This document shows positions 23,420 through 32,320 of a stretch of DNA of 39,177 nucleotides, piece by piece. The stretch is from positions 116,360-155,536 of the forward strand of contig PMHH01000135.1 of NCBI GenBank assembly GCA_003156595.1, in the 5' to 3' direction. The notes under the pieces are model-generated. The model ran no database searches, was not told where the DNA came from, and saw only the letters and a list, made by a program, of their open reading frames with translations. The translations under genes and the position numbers were made by a program. The first letter of the stretch is position 1. The number at the start of each line of letters is the position of its first letter. The DNA is from Acidimicrobiaceae bacterium (GTDB lineage: Bacteria > Actinomycetota > Acidimicrobiia > Acidimicrobiales > Palsa-688).

Positions 23420-24013
23420 CTAGCCTCCGCCGCCGAAGCCGCCCGCGCCAGCGAAGCCGCCGGCGCCCGCTCCCGCTCCGGTGGTGGCGCCCGGGGCGGA
23501 GGCGCGTATTGCGGTGGCGGTCACGCTGCCGTTGGCGGCGGTGCTGCCTGTGACGATCACGGTGTCGCCGACTTGTAAGCCGGTGAGGCTGGCTTTGGCG
23601 GTGCGGGTAATGGTCGTGGACGGTCCGACCTGGATCTTGACGATGCTGCCGGCGCTGTTAGAGATGTCCAGGGTTTGTCCGACGACTCCGATGACGGTGC
23701 CGGTGGTGGCACCGGCCCCGCCGAACCCGCTGGCGCCAGTGGCCCCCGTCCCGGTGCCGCCCCGGGCTGCCGCGAACTCCCGGGCCAGGGCGGCCGCGGC
23801 GCTGCTGGAAGACGACGTACCCGTGCCGTGGTGCTTCTCGGCCACCGCCCCGCCCCAGAAGCCGCCGGCGACCATGATAAGGGTCAGGAGGATGGCGGTG
23901 GGGGTGCGTAGGCGCAGCCCGGTGCGTACGCGGGCGGTCGACCAGTCGTCGTCGGGGTCTTCGGGATGAATGTCGACGCGGGTTGTGACCGGATCGTCGG
24001 TGAGCTCGGACAC
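23420..24013 (-). CDS. Membrane-anchored protein with DUF5666-like domain and Gly-rich tail
   Basis: A 197-residue protein with a cytoplasmic acidic N-terminus, one transmembrane helix (PTAILLTLIMVAGGFWGGA), a Ser/Ala and Gly linker, and a small beta domain (TGTVIGVVGQTLDI...VKIQVGPSTTITRT...VGDTVIVTGSTAANGSVTA). That domain resembles the DUF5666/OB-type extracytoplasmic domain. It ends in a Gly/Phe/Ala tail. I chose GTG 24013 because GGAGG lies 8 nt upstream. ATG 24037 would overlap the permease gene by 8 nt and has no ribosome site. It is the last gene of the MacAB-like operon and probably works at the outer membrane face with that transporter. Confidence 0.7.
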   Translation of the reverse strand: MSELTDDPVTTRVDIHPEDPDDDWSTARVRTGLRLRTPTAILLTLIMVAGGFWGGAVAEKHHGTGTSSSSSAAAALAREFAAARGGTGTGATGASGFGGAGATTGTVIGVVGQTLDISNSAGSIVKIQVGPSTTITRTAKASLTGLQVGDTVIVTGSTAANGSVTATAIRASAPGATTGAGAGAGGFAGAGGFGGGG

Positions 24014-24029
24014 GCCGGTAACCTCCTGG

Positions 24030-25253
24030 CTACTCATGCCGTAGGGCGTCGATGGGGCGCAGCGAGGCGGCCCGGTTGGCGGGGTAGAACCCGAAGAACA
24101 CTCCGATGGCCACGGCCACGAAGAACGCCTCGATGATCGAGGTGGGGGCCACGACCGGCTTGACTCCGACGATCCGGAAACGTGATCCGATCAAGCCGAT
24201 GGTGACGCCGGCGATACCGCCGAGGAGCGAGAGCATGACCGCCTCGGTCAGGAACTGGCCCAGGATGGCGCCCCGGGGCGCGCCGATGGCCTTCCGGATG
24301 CCGATCTCGCGGGTGCGTTCGGTCACGGTGACCAGCATGATGTTCATGATCCCGATGCCGCCCACGAGGAGGCTGATGGCGGCCACCGCGCCCAGCAGCA
24401 CGGTGAAGGTTTCGTTGGTGGAGGCGCTGGTGGAGAGCAGGGAGCTCTCGTTGATCAAGGTGAAGGGGAGATCAGCGACGCTGGTGTGATTGTCGGAGGC
24501 CAGGATGTCCGACGCCTCGTTCTCGGCCGCGTTGACGGTCTTCGACGAGGTGGCTTGCACGATCAGCTCGGTGAAGCTGGTGGCGTAGCCGGTGAGTTGG
24601 TCCTCGGCGGCGGTGTAGGGGACCAGAGCCACGTCGTTGAGGTCCTCCCCGCTGCTGGAACCCTTGTTGGCGAGCACCCCGACGACCTGGAACTGGGTGG
24701 CGCCGAAGCTGATGTCGGTCCCGATCGGGTTGGTCCCCGGCTCATATAGATTGGTCACCAGGTCCTGGCCGATGACGACCACCAGGGCGTGATTGGTCAC
24801 GTCCGCGCTGGTGATCTGCTGGCCGGCCTCGAGCTGGTAGTCCTCGGCGCCCATGTAGGTCGGGGTGGTGCCCGTCACCGTGACCGAGGTCGAGGCCGCT
24901 TGGTAGTCCGCAGTTTCACTCGCGGTGATCACCGGCGAGACCGTCAAGATGTCCGGGGCCTGGGTGGGGTCCTCCAGCTGGGCCACGTCCGCGGCGGTGA
25001 TCGTCGACGCCTGGGTCTGCGTGCCAGTAGTCGACGGGCCCCGACCAAAACGACCCCGGTTGACGATGGTGATGGTGTTGGTGCCCAACAGTTTGATCTT
25101 GTTTTGCACCGCTTGGGACGACCCGTTACCCACGGCCACCAGCAGGATCACCGCGGCGACGCCGATCAAGATGCCCAACACGGTCAACGACGAGCGCAGC
25201 TTGTTGGCATTGAGCCCTCGCAACGCAGCACCGATGTTGTCGGCCCACGTCAC
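24030..25253 (-). CDS. MacB/FtsX-type ABC transporter permease
   Basis: A 407-residue permease with the MacB_PCD-FtsX plan. The first transmembrane helix is near residue 25 ([20 protein letters not shown]). A large extracytoplasmic domain follows (about 50-270, Thr/Ser-rich), then three C-terminal helices with [20 protein letters not shown] and [20 protein letters not shown], the coupling segment typical of the family. It ends [19 protein letters not shown]. MacB-type permeases do not carry substrates through the membrane but move periplasmic partners by mechanotransmission; in Gram-positives the substrates are peptides or envelope components. The start GTG 25253 overlaps the ATPase stop by 4 nt. 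Confidence 0.92.
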   Translation of the reverse strand: MTWADNIGAALRGLNANKLRSSLTVLGILIGVAAVILLVAVGNGSSQAVQNKIKLLGTNTITIVNRGRFGRGPSTTGTQTQASTITAADVAQLEDPTQAPDILTVSPVITASETADYQAASTSVTVTGTTPTYMGAEDYQLEAGQQITSADVTNHALVVVIGQDLVTNLYEPGTNPIGTDISFGATQFQVVGVLANKGSSSGEDLNDVALVPYTAAEDQLTGYATSFTELIVQATSSKTVNAAENEASDILASDNHTSVADLPFTLINESSLLSTSASTNETFTVLLGAVAAISLLVGGIGIMNIMLVTVTERTREIGIRKAIGAPRGAILGQFLTEAVMLSLLGGIAGVTIGLIGSRFRIVGVKPVVAPTSIIEAFFVAVAIGVFFGFYPANRAASLRPIDALRHE

Positions 25254-26059
25254 GGCGCCGACCCCAAGGACGGCCGGGCCAAGGTGGCGTCGACCATCCG
25301 TTCGTCAGAAAGGATCAGACCGTCCCGGACCCGCACCACCCGCTCGGCGTACTGGGCGATATCGGCCTCGTGGGTGATGAGCACCACCGTGCGTCCCGCC
25401 GCGTAGAGATCCGCGAAGACTGCCATCACATCCTCGCTGGAACGCGAGTCCAGGTTACCGGTCGGCTCGTCAGCCAGAATCAGCGACGGGTTGGTCACGA
25501 TCGCCCGAGCCACCGCCACCCGCTGCTGCTGGCCGCCCGACATCTCATTGGGCAGGTGATGCATGCGATCGGTCATGCCCACCTGCTCCAAGGCTGCCTC
25601 GGAGCGCTGGCGACGCTCCTTCGATTTCACCCCGGCATAGATGAGGGGGAGCTCCACATTGGCCAGCGCGGTGGTGCGAGGTATCAAGTTGAAGCTCTGG
25701 AATACGAACCCGATCTTGCGGTTGCGGACCCGAGAGAGGGCCAGCTCGTCAAGATTGCGGACATCGACATCGTCCAGCCAGTACCGACCATGAGAGGGGA
25801 TATCGAGCAGGCCGATGATGTTCATCAGGGTCGACTTACCCGATCCCGACGCACCCATGATCGCCACGAACTCGCCCCGCTCGATAACCAGCGACACCCC
25901 CCGTAAGGCCTGAACTTCGACCTCTCCGAGCCGGTAGGTCTTGGTGATCTGGCGCAAGGCGATTACCGGCGCGGTCCTCTGCTCGGCCGGTGCCGACCCG
26001 TCCGGCGCCGACAGCTCGGAGGGGAGCAGGGGTGCCTGCCCGTTACCCAAGTACGTCAT
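25250..26059 (-). CDS. MacB/LolD-type ABC transporter ATPase
   Basis: A 269-residue nucleotide-binding subunit. Walker A is [12 protein letters not shown] (residues 69-76 for the loop core), the Q-loop is [20 protein letters not shown], the signature is [16 protein letters not shown], and Walker B plus the D-loop is [13 protein letters not shown], followed by the switch His in [17 protein letters not shown]. These are the hallmarks of the MacB/LolD/FtsE group. A 30-residue Pro/Ala-rich extension precedes the fold. It is translationally coupled on both sides by 4-nt overlaps with the adaptor gene upstream and the permease gene downstream, so the three proteins form one transporter. Confidence 0.95.
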   Translation of the reverse strand: MTYLGNGQAPLLPSELSAPDGSAPAEQRTAPVIALRQITKTYRLGEVEVQALRGVSLVIERGEFVAIMGASGSGKSTLMNIIGLLDIPSHGRYWLDDVDVRNLDELALSRVRNRKIGFVFQSFNLIPRTTALANVELPLIYAGVKSKERRQRSEAALEQVGMTDRMHHLPNEMSGGQQQRVAVARAIVTNPSLILADEPTGNLDSRSSEDVMAVFADLYAAGRTVVLITHEADIAQYAERVVRVRDGLILSDERMVDATLARPSLGSAP

Positions 26060-27720
26060 CCGCCCCTCGTGAACGCGCCGCCGCCTCCGCCGGCGAACCC
26101 GCCGCCTCCAGCGAACCCACCGCCACCTCCCAGCGTTCCCGTGCCGGTCCCGGTGGTCGCCCCGGTGCTCGAGCTGCTGACCGTCACCGAGGGTTCGACG
26201 AGGGTCTCACCAGCCGAAAGCCCGGCAGTGATCTGGGTGTCGGTATTGCCGACCAGGCCGGTCGTGACCGTCACCGTGGACTGCTTGCCGTCGCGGTCCA
26301 GGGTGACCGTCGAGGCCCGGCCAGTGGTGGTGATGACGGAGCTGGGCACCTCCAGCACGTCGTTGGCGGACGCCACCGTCACCGCCACGTCCGCGGTCAT
26401 ACCCGACTTGACGTCAGAAGGAGGGTTGGTGAGGGTGACGGTGTCATCGTAGGTGACCACATCGCTGACCACTGTCGACACCGGGCTCACGGCGGTCACC
26501 GTGCCCGCCACCGCGGTGCTGTTGGTGAGGGCGCTCAACGTCACACTGGCGGTCTGGCCGACAGCCACCTTGGTGGCGTCGGCCTCGGCGAAGCCGGCGA
26601 CCACCTCCAACTTCGACGTGTTGGACAACGTCAGGAACGTACTCGACGAACTCGACGAACCCGACGAACCCGTTGACGAACTCGTGGCAGCAGTGGCGCC
26701 CGTCGAAGACCCCGTCGTCGAGGACCCCGTCGAACTCGACGCCGCGGCGGCGCTGTTGCCGCTCCCGGTGACCGACTGTCCCACGGCACCACTCAAGACC
26801 GTGACAGTCCCGGCAATCGGAGCCGTCAAGGAGGTCTCGGAAAGGGTTTTTTGATCCTCGGTGACCGTCTCCTGCGCCTGAGCTATCGAACCCTGGTCCT
26901 GCAGGATGGTGGCCGGGCTGAGATAACGCTTGGCCTCGATCGAGAGCTGATCCTGCGTCAAAGTGTTCTGGGCCTGGGTTACCGCGCTCTGATCCTGGGT
27001 CACGGCGGCCTGGGCCTCGGTCAACGCGCCCTGATCCTGGGTCACGGCTTGCTCGTCAGCGGCCTCCGCCGAGCAGGCCGTACCGGTCGAACTGGGGGTG
27101 CCGGTGGACGCCGCGGTCGTCGGCGTCGTCGACGTCGATCCAGAAGGAGGTGTGTACGCCGCCGAGGCCCCGGACGCGGCGCAGTTCGTCTGAGCCGAGG
27201 CCAGCTGACCTTGGGCGGCGGTCAGGGTGTTCTGGGCGGTGGTCACGGCGGTCTGGGCAGTGGTCAGGGCGTTCTCGGCCGTGGTGATCTGAGCGCCCGC
27301 GCTGGAGATCGTGAGCGCGTCTTCGGCCTGCTGGGGTGGGGTCTCACCGCCGGACTCGGCCAGCGCCAGGTTGTCCTGGGCGGCCGTCAGGTTGTCCTGG
27401 GCGGCCGTCAACGCAGCCTGGGCCGGTCCTGGGGCGATCGTGGCCAGCACCTGACCAGCCGCGACCTGCTGGCCGAGAGCGACATCCACCGCGGTGACGG
27501 TCCCGCTGGTGGCGAAGTTGACGTTCTCGGTGTCCGCCGGCGAGACGTTCCCGCTGGCGGACACTGTGGAACTCACGTCACCGAGCGATGCAGTCACGGT
27601 GCGTACGGCGGCATGGGCAGATGCCTTGTGGAAGACGGCGCTGACTCCGAGCAGGGCCAGCACGCAAGCCACTACCGCCAAGGCCCCATTCATTATCCAG
27701 AAGCGACGGCGATGCTTCAT
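26056..27720 (-). CDS. MacA/HlyD-type adaptor with Ser/Thr-rich insertions and Gly-rich tail
   Basis: A 554-residue membrane-fusion protein. A signal anchor (MKHRRRFWIMNGALAVVACV) leads to the lipoyl-like half motif SASGNVSPADTENVNFATSG and GTVTAVDVALGQQVAAGQVLA. A long coiled coil of repeated LTAAQDN and TQDQ/TQAQ heptads follows, interrupted near its tip by a 35-residue Ser/Thr/Pro-rich loop bracketed by two Cys. The second lipoyl half (TAPIAGTVTVLSGAVGQ) carries a further Ser/Thr/Gly insertion of about 45 residues. Beta-barrel domains come next and the protein ends in a Gly/Phe tail (GGGGGFAGGGGFAGGGGG). I chose ATG 27720, four bases after the lipoprotein stop, over TTG 27735. Confidence 0.85.
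   Translation of the reverse strand: MKHRRRFWIMNGALAVVACVLALLGVSAVFHKASAHAAVRTVTASLGDVSSTVSASGNVSPADTENVNFATSGTVTAVDVALGQQVAAGQVLATIAPGPAQAALTAAQDNLTAAQDNLALAESGGETPPQQAEDALTISSAGAQITTAENALTTAQTAVTTAQNTLTAAQGQLASAQTNCAASGASAAYTPPSGSTSTTPTTAASTGTPSSTGTACSAEAADEQAVTQDQGALTEAQAAVTQDQSAVTQAQNTLTQDQLSIEAKRYLSPATILQDQGSIAQAQETVTEDQKTLSETSLTAPIAGTVTVLSGAVGQSVTGSGNSAAAASSSTGSSTTGSSTGATAATSSSTGSSGSSSSSSTFLTLSNTSKLEVVAGFAEADATKVAVGQTASVTLSALTNSTAVAGTVTAVSPVSTVVSDVVTYDDTVTLTNPPSDVKSGMTADVAVTVASANDVLEVPSSVITTTGRASTVTLDRDGKQSTVTVTTGLVGNTDTQITAGLSAGETLVEPSVTVSSSSTGATTGTGTGTLGGGGGFAGGGGFAGGGGGAFTRGG
26641..26690. repeat. Short 9-bp tandem repeat encoding Ser-rich linker
   Basis: Variants of CTCGACGAA recur in tandem in the adaptor gene and encode part of its SSSSSS-type linker on the minus strand. 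This is likely a slippage-prone low-complexity coding tract. Confidence 0.5.
27368..27409. repeat. Perfect 21-bp tandem duplication encoding a coiled-coil heptad pair
   Basis: Two identical adjacent 21-bp units (27368-27388 and 27389-27409) encode LTAAQDN twice on the minus strand, adding exactly one heptad to the adaptor coiled coil. The perfect DNA identity points to a recent duplication. Confidence 0.9.
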
Positions 27721-27724
27721 GGCC

Positions 27725-28381
27725 TTACCCCGCAACCGTCGTGGTGGTGGTCGAACCCGTCGCGGCTGGCCGCAGGTTGGCGCAAGCCGTGGCGGCGGCC
27801 TTACCGGCCGTAGTGTTCAACACCGAACCGAATCCACCCCCGAAGCCACCCGTCGGGGGAGCCGCACCGGGAGTGGTGGTAGGCGTGGTGGGAAGCGTCA
27901 CGCCATGGATCTCCAGGCAGTTGCGGTAGGCCGTGAACGCGGTGCTGTTGATACCGCCACCCCGGCCAAATCCGGCCCCGCCGAACGTCGGCCGGTCGCT
28001 GGCGCAGGCGGTAAACGCGGCCTGGTACTGGGCGGGGATCGTCGGACGGGTAAAGCCACCGGCCGGCACCGAGCCGCTCGGGGTCGTGGTAGCCGATCCG
28101 CCAGGGGTCGTGGTAGACGAACCGGTTCCGGAGCGACCCCGGCGCCCGAACAGCGAGCCCGCCTCGCTGGCGGGGACCCCGTTGCTTTCGAGGCACGAGG
28201 TGTACTTCGCGAGGCTGGCCGCGACCGAACCGGAAGGGGCCGTCGTGGTTGGTGACGCTGTCGTCGTCTTGGAGCTGCCGCCGCAAGCGGCGAGCAGGGT
28301 GGAGAGGGCGAGAACCGGCAGGGCGATCAGTGCCCAACGGATGGGCGAAGGGCTGGTCAGGGCAGACGAATGGTTCACCAT
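27725..28381 (-). CDS. Lipoprotein with duplicated two-cysteine module
   Basis: A 218-residue exported protein with the lipobox LAAC (lipidated Cys33). The mature part holds two similar modules. One has YTSCLESNGVP (Cys63) and FTACASDRP (Cys126); the other has YRNCLEIHGVTLP (Cys155) and ATACANLRP (Cys200). Each pair of Cys is likely to form a disulfide. The linkers are Thr/Ser/Pro-rich and Gly/Phe-rich. I do not recognise a named family. It is the first gene of the adaptor-ATPase-permease operon, with four bases before the adaptor ATG, so it may be the extracytoplasmic partner of that transporter. ATG 28381 has GAGG about 9 nt upstream. Confidence 0.75.
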   Translation of the reverse strand: MVNHSSALTSPSPIRWALIALPVLALSTLLAACGGSSKTTTASPTTTAPSGSVAASLAKYTSCLESNGVPASEAGSLFGRRGRSGTGSSTTTPGGSATTTPSGSVPAGGFTRPTIPAQYQAAFTACASDRPTFGGAGFGRGGGINSTAFTAYRNCLEIHGVTLPTTPTTTPGAAPPTGGFGGGFGSVLNTTAGKAAATACANLRPAATGSTTTTTVAG

Positions 28382-28562
28382 CAGAGTGAACCTCACCGAC
28401 ATGAAGGTCGTCTCGGAAAAAGATAAGAGTTCGATCAGAACCGAGTCTGGCGCTCCCGCCGGCCCGGCCCGGCCCTCGGTTCTCAGCCAACTCTCAGAAT
28501 CCGGCGCTAGACACGCCTCGCCCTTCGCCCAACTCGACCGTCCGACTCGACTGGAGACGAGC

Positions 28563-29030
28563 GTGCGCATCTTGGTGCCTGGTGCCGCCCGCCACCCGCT
28601 GGTGCGACGGATCACCGGCTACAGCGCCGGTTCGGTGGTGGCCGCGACCGTGGCTGAGCTGACCTTCGTGGTGACCTTCGGTTGGGTCCATGCTGGCACC
28701 ACGTGGGCCACCGCGGCGGGCTTCGTGGGCGGCGCCGTACCCAATTACATCCTCAACCGTCGATGGGCGTGGCCCGACCGCCGGGGCCGGCGCCGGCGGA
28801 CCGAGCTCCTCCTGTACACCACCGTGATCCTGATCAGTTTCGTGGCCTCCGCGCTGGCCACCCACTGGGTGCAGGTCGGGGCCGGGGATGTGTCGTCCGA
28901 CGGGGGCTGGCAGACGGTTCTGGTCGCAGCCGCCTTCTTGGCTGTGTCCGGACTGTTTTTCGTGATCAAGTTCGCTCTGTACGAACTGGTGGTGTTTACG
29001 CCCGGGGGGACCACCAGTCCGGCCGATTAG
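28563..29030 (+). CDS. GtrA-family membrane protein
   Basis: A 155-residue protein with four transmembrane segments and the GtrA pattern: RRITGYSAGSVVAATVAEL, then AGFVGGAVPNYILNRRWAW, the conserved NYxxNRxWxW loop, and a last helix followed by YELVVF. GtrA proteins assist in moving polyprenyl-phosphate-linked sugars across the membrane, for cell wall or exopolysaccharide glycosylation. GTG 28563 is preceded by CTGGAG. It is 30 bp upstream of serS on the same strand and divergent from the lipoprotein operon. Confidence 0.85.
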   Translation: MRILVPGAARHPLVRRITGYSAGSVVAATVAELTFVVTFGWVHAGTTWATAAGFVGGAVPNYILNRRWAWPDRRGRRRRTELLLYTTVILISFVASALATHWVQVGAGDVSSDGGWQTVLVAAAFLAVSGLFFVIKFALYELVVFTPGGTTSPAD

Positions 29031-29060
29031 GCTCAGCGGACCCATGAGTGACGCGGCTCC

Positions 29061-30338
29061 GTGATCGACACCCGGTTGTTGCTCGAGAACTTCGACGCCA
29101 CGGCCGCCCGCTTGGCGCGCAAGGGCGTGGAGCCGGACCTGATCGAGTCTGCCCGGGATCTGGCCCAGCAGCGCCGTGAGCAGCGCCGTCAGGTTGACGC
29201 GGCTCGGGCGGAGATGAACTCCGGCGCCGCCCAGGTCGGGACGCTTATGCGCCAGGGACAGGGCGACGACGCCGAGAAGCTTCGGGCTCGCCTAGCTGAG
29301 TCGAAGGTCCAGCTGGAGGAGCTCGAGGGGGAACTTCGCGTCACCGAGCGCGAGCTCGACGACGTCATCATGCGCATCCCCAACCTGCCGGCCGACGACA
29401 CGCCCGACGGGAGGTCCGAGGCCGACAACGTGGTGCTGCGCACCGAGGGTTACGACCCCGCCGATTACGAAGGTCGGGAGTGGGCGCCGCACTGGGAGAT
29501 CGCCACCCGCCTCGGGATCTTCGACGGGGAGCGGGCCGCCAAGCTGAGCGGGGCGATGTTCTCGGTGCTCCGCGGCGACGGCGCTCGCCTGTTGCGCGCT
29601 CTGGTGGACCTGGCGCTCCGCCTCCATGGCGACACCTACGAGGAAATCGCGCCGCCCCACCTGGTCCGCACTGACGTCATCAGCCGCACCGGCCACCTGA
29701 CCAAGTTCGATACCCAGGCCTACCGCGTCCGCGACGACGATCTCTGGCTGGTACCGACCGCGGAAGTGCCCCTCATGGGACTGCACCAGGACGAGATCCT
29801 GCTGGAGGCCGAACTGCCACTCCGGTACATGGCGTACACGGTGTGCTGGCGGCGGGAAGCCGGCGCCGCTGGCAAGGACACCCGCGGCATGCAACGGCTG
29901 CACGAGTTCCACAAGGTGGAGTTGGTGAAATTGTGCCGCCCCGAGGACGGGGAGGCGGAGTTCGCCTCGTTGCTGGCTGACGCCGAGCGGCCGTTACAGG
30001 TGCTCGGGCTTCCGTACCGCGTCGTCGAATTGTGCGCCGGAGACCTGACCTTCTCCGCAGCCAAGGTGTTTGATCTCGAGGTGTACTCACCGGGGGTCGA
30101 CCGGTGGCTGGAAGTGTCCTCGGTGAGCCTGGTGACCGATTTCCAGGCCCGGCGAGGGCTGATCCGTTTCCGCCGAGAAAGTGGCGGCGTCGAGTTGGTC
30201 CATTCCCTCAACGGCTCTGGCTTGGCGACCCCCCGGGTATGGGCTGCGGTGATCGAGCACGGTCAGCAACCCGACGGCACCATTCGCGTCCCCGACGCTC
30301 TGGTGCCGTACCTGGGGCGCGAGGTAATCGGCTCGTAG
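29061..30338 (+). CDS. serS: Seryl-tRNA synthetase
   Basis: A 425-residue class II aminoacyl-tRNA synthetase that charges tRNA-Ser. The N-terminal coiled-coil arm (about residues 25-100, rich in Glu/Arg/Gln) binds the tRNA variable arm. Class II motif 2 is CWRREAGAAGKDTRGMQRLH and motif 3 is HSLNGSGLATPRVWAAVIEH. The length and the start (IDTRLLLENFDATAARLARKG) agree with the family. GTG 29061 is the start, with no strong ribosome site. The 30-bp spacer from gtrA leaves no room for a T-box leader. A 9-bp tandem repeat begins at the stop codon. Confidence 0.97.
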   Translation: MIDTRLLLENFDATAARLARKGVEPDLIESARDLAQQRREQRRQVDAARAEMNSGAAQVGTLMRQGQGDDAEKLRARLAESKVQLEELEGELRVTERELDDVIMRIPNLPADDTPDGRSEADNVVLRTEGYDPADYEGREWAPHWEIATRLGIFDGERAAKLSGAMFSVLRGDGARLLRALVDLALRLHGDTYEEIAPPHLVRTDVISRTGHLTKFDTQAYRVRDDDLWLVPTAEVPLMGLHQDEILLEAELPLRYMAYTVCWRREAGAAGKDTRGMQRLHEFHKVELVKLCRPEDGEAEFASLLADAERPLQVLGLPYRVVELCAGDLTFSAAKVFDLEVYSPGVDRWLEVSSVSLVTDFQARRGLIRFRRESGGVELVHSLNGSGLATPRVWAAVIEHGQQPDGTIRVPDALVPYLGREVIGS

Positions 30339-30386
30339 GCGTCGTAGGCGTCGTAAAGCGACGTGAGCGTCGTGAGCGTCGTGAGC
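30332..30386. repeat. 9-bp tandem repeat between serS and the converging gene
   Basis: About six copies of a 9-bp unit, GTCGTAGGC changing to GTCGTGAGC, run from the serS stop codon to the stop of the converging gene. The middle forms CGTCG-TAAAG-CGACG, a short hairpin. It may act as a bidirectional terminator or be a small variable-number repeat. Confidence 0.7.
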
Positions 30387-30388
30387 GG

Positions 30389-32284
30389 CTAGCCGAGTCC
30401 GTCCGCCCGGGCTCGGGCCGCGGCCGCGTTGCCGCCATCGGCGACGACGGCGCGCAGGGCAGGTTGCGGGTTGAGCCAGAGCGCCGAATCGGTAGTGCCG
30501 ATCGTGGGCTGCCCCAGCAAGACCGTGAAGAAAGCTTTGGCGAATTCTGGGTACTCCCCCAGCTTCGTCCACAGCACGGTTTGCACCTTCCAGCCCAGCA
30601 TGTCGGCCGCACAGTTCGCCAGAACTTTCGAGCTCAGGGCCAACCCTCCCAGCTCTTCGAGATCGAAGTAGCCATTGAGGATCGACTGGCAGGTCGAGGC
30701 CGGGGCGAAGCTGCCCAGGTTCTCATCCTTGGTCTTTGGCTGGATCAAAGAGCCGCCGACGATGCGGAAGCGCATCTTGTCCTCGGCCTGGAAAACCATC
30801 AAATAGGTGTTCGCAGTCGGGAACGGGTACCCGAGCAAGACCTGGCCGGTCGGCAACGATCGCAATTGCGACCCCACGGCGAGACCTGGCAGAGGTACGG
30901 GCGCCTCGTAATACGGCCATTTCGGTACGAGCGGGAACAACCCGACCACGGCGACCACAACCACCGCCAAGCCCGCCGCCAGCGACCTCGAGGGACTGAG
31001 CCGGTTGTGCCGCCAGCCGGGGCGCTGGACACGGCCGTACAGTTCGGACAGGGCGATCCCCAGCATGAGCGCGAGAAAGAACCATTCGATGATCGCGAAG
31101 CGAGACGCGATGGCACCGCTCAGGACGCCGTCCAGAAGGGGCACCCGAGCCATGATGTCGAACGGGAGCGGGATAGAAGTGGAGTGGCGGTCAATGTGCA
31201 GCCTGGGACCCATCGAAAAGATGAGGGCCACGATGGCGAGACCCGCGGCCCATCGCACGAGCGGGCGCCGCCATAGCCACACCGCGGCCAGGATCAGGAT
31301 GACCAGCAGTGGGATGCCCACGTAGGCGCCGTTCTCGCTCAGGTTCGGCAAGAACTGGCTGCCTGCGAAGGTGCCGACGAGCCGGGCGCCGCGTGCGCCG
31401 ATTCCGAGCCGATAGCGTTGGTCGAAGGTCGGCAGCACCGGGCTGAGCAGGTCAGCGGACAGCGTAGGTAACCCACCCCGGTGGGCAGCGCCGTTGATGT
31501 GGGCAGGTCCGTCGATGTAGATATAGAGCCCGTAGCTGGCGAGAAGTTGGAAGGTCACCACGGCTGCGAGCGCACCTTCGAGGAGGGGCACCAGCCGCTG
31601 TGCGAGCTGACGGCGGTATATGACGGCCGCGACAGGCAGACCCAGGGCCGCCACCACCACACAATCGACGAGCGGCTCGGTGAACACGTACAGCTGGACC
31701 GCCATGCTCACACCGAGAGCGATGCCGTTCCAAAGGGGCCGGCCCCGGCCGGTACACAGCCGCCACAGCAGCAGGAACATCACCGGCGGCAGTAGGTCGA
31801 ACAGTACGTGTTCGTGGTTCGTGGCGGCGCCCGTCGCCATCGGCGAGAACCCGAACAGCAGCCCGGCGATGAAGGCCGCCAGCCGGTTGCGCGTGAGATG
31901 TTGGACGACGAGGTAGCAGACGAAGCAGTTCGCCCATACGGTCAAGGTGAACAAGAGGTTGAGCGAGAAGATCGGGCTGATGGCGAGCGTGATCGGCGCC
32001 ATGAGCAAGGCGAGCAGCGGTTCCGCCGTGTTGTCCATGTAGTTGGCGCCGTAGGGCCAGTTGGCCCACGAGTTGGCCAAGGGGTTGACGCCGTGGATGA
32101 TCGCCCCCGGGGCTTGCGCCATGAAGAACACCGCTTGGCCGACGTCGTTCTGTCCGCCGTACTGCAGCCAGTGGCTGGGGCCGTGGGTCCAGGCCGCCCA
32201 GAACGGTAGGAACGACAAGCCCAGGTAGACCGCGGCGACGAGGATCAGGACGGCTGGCCGGCTTCGCGGCTTCGCCGGGCTCAC
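30389..32284 (-). CDS. Polytopic membrane protein, possible GT-C glycosyltransferase
   Basis: A 631-residue protein with about a dozen hydrophobic segments and a C-terminal soluble domain of about 150 residues with Cys residues (ASTCQSIL, LANCAADM). The first loop contains NPLANSWANWPYGANYMDNT, resembling the acidic first loop of GT-C type glycosyltransferases, and a second loop has ATNHEHVLFDLLP. I do not recognise a named family. The GT2 gene that makes a polyprenyl-phosphate sugar ends 36 bp upstream on the same strand, so this may be the matching acceptor enzyme, an inference. The start GTG 32284 lies in a short TCACGCGGT duplication. Confidence 0.7.
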   Translation of the reverse strand: MSPAKPRSRPAVLILVAAVYLGLSFLPFWAAWTHGPSHWLQYGGQNDVGQAVFFMAQAPGAIIHGVNPLANSWANWPYGANYMDNTAEPLLALLMAPITLAISPIFSLNLLFTLTVWANCFVCYLVVQHLTRNRLAAFIAGLLFGFSPMATGAATNHEHVLFDLLPPVMFLLLWRLCTGRGRPLWNGIALGVSMAVQLYVFTEPLVDCVVVAALGLPVAAVIYRRQLAQRLVPLLEGALAAVVTFQLLASYGLYIYIDGPAHINGAAHRGGLPTLSADLLSPVLPTFDQRYRLGIGARGARLVGTFAGSQFLPNLSENGAYVGIPLLVILILAAVWLWRRPLVRWAAGLAIVALIFSMGPRLHIDRHSTSIPLPFDIMARVPLLDGVLSGAIASRFAIIEWFFLALMLGIALSELYGRVQRPGWRHNRLSPSRSLAAGLAVVVVAVVGLFPLVPKWPYYEAPVPLPGLAVGSQLRSLPTGQVLLGYPFPTANTYLMVFQAEDKMRFRIVGGSLIQPKTKDENLGSFAPASTCQSILNGYFDLEELGGLALSSKVLANCAADMLGWKVQTVLWTKLGEYPEFAKAFFTVLLGQPTIGTTDSALWLNPQPALRAVVADGGNAAAARARADGLG

Positions 32285-32320
32285 GCGGTCACGCGGTCAG
32301 CGAGACAATCAAGACAAGAA

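Noticed and set aside
29031-29060. T-box riboswitch before serS
   Set aside because: Only 30 bp separate gtrA and serS, too short for a T-box leader.
30332-30386. Possible CRISPR-like array
   Set aside because: The units are 9 bp and contiguous, without spacers, so this is a simple tandem repeat.
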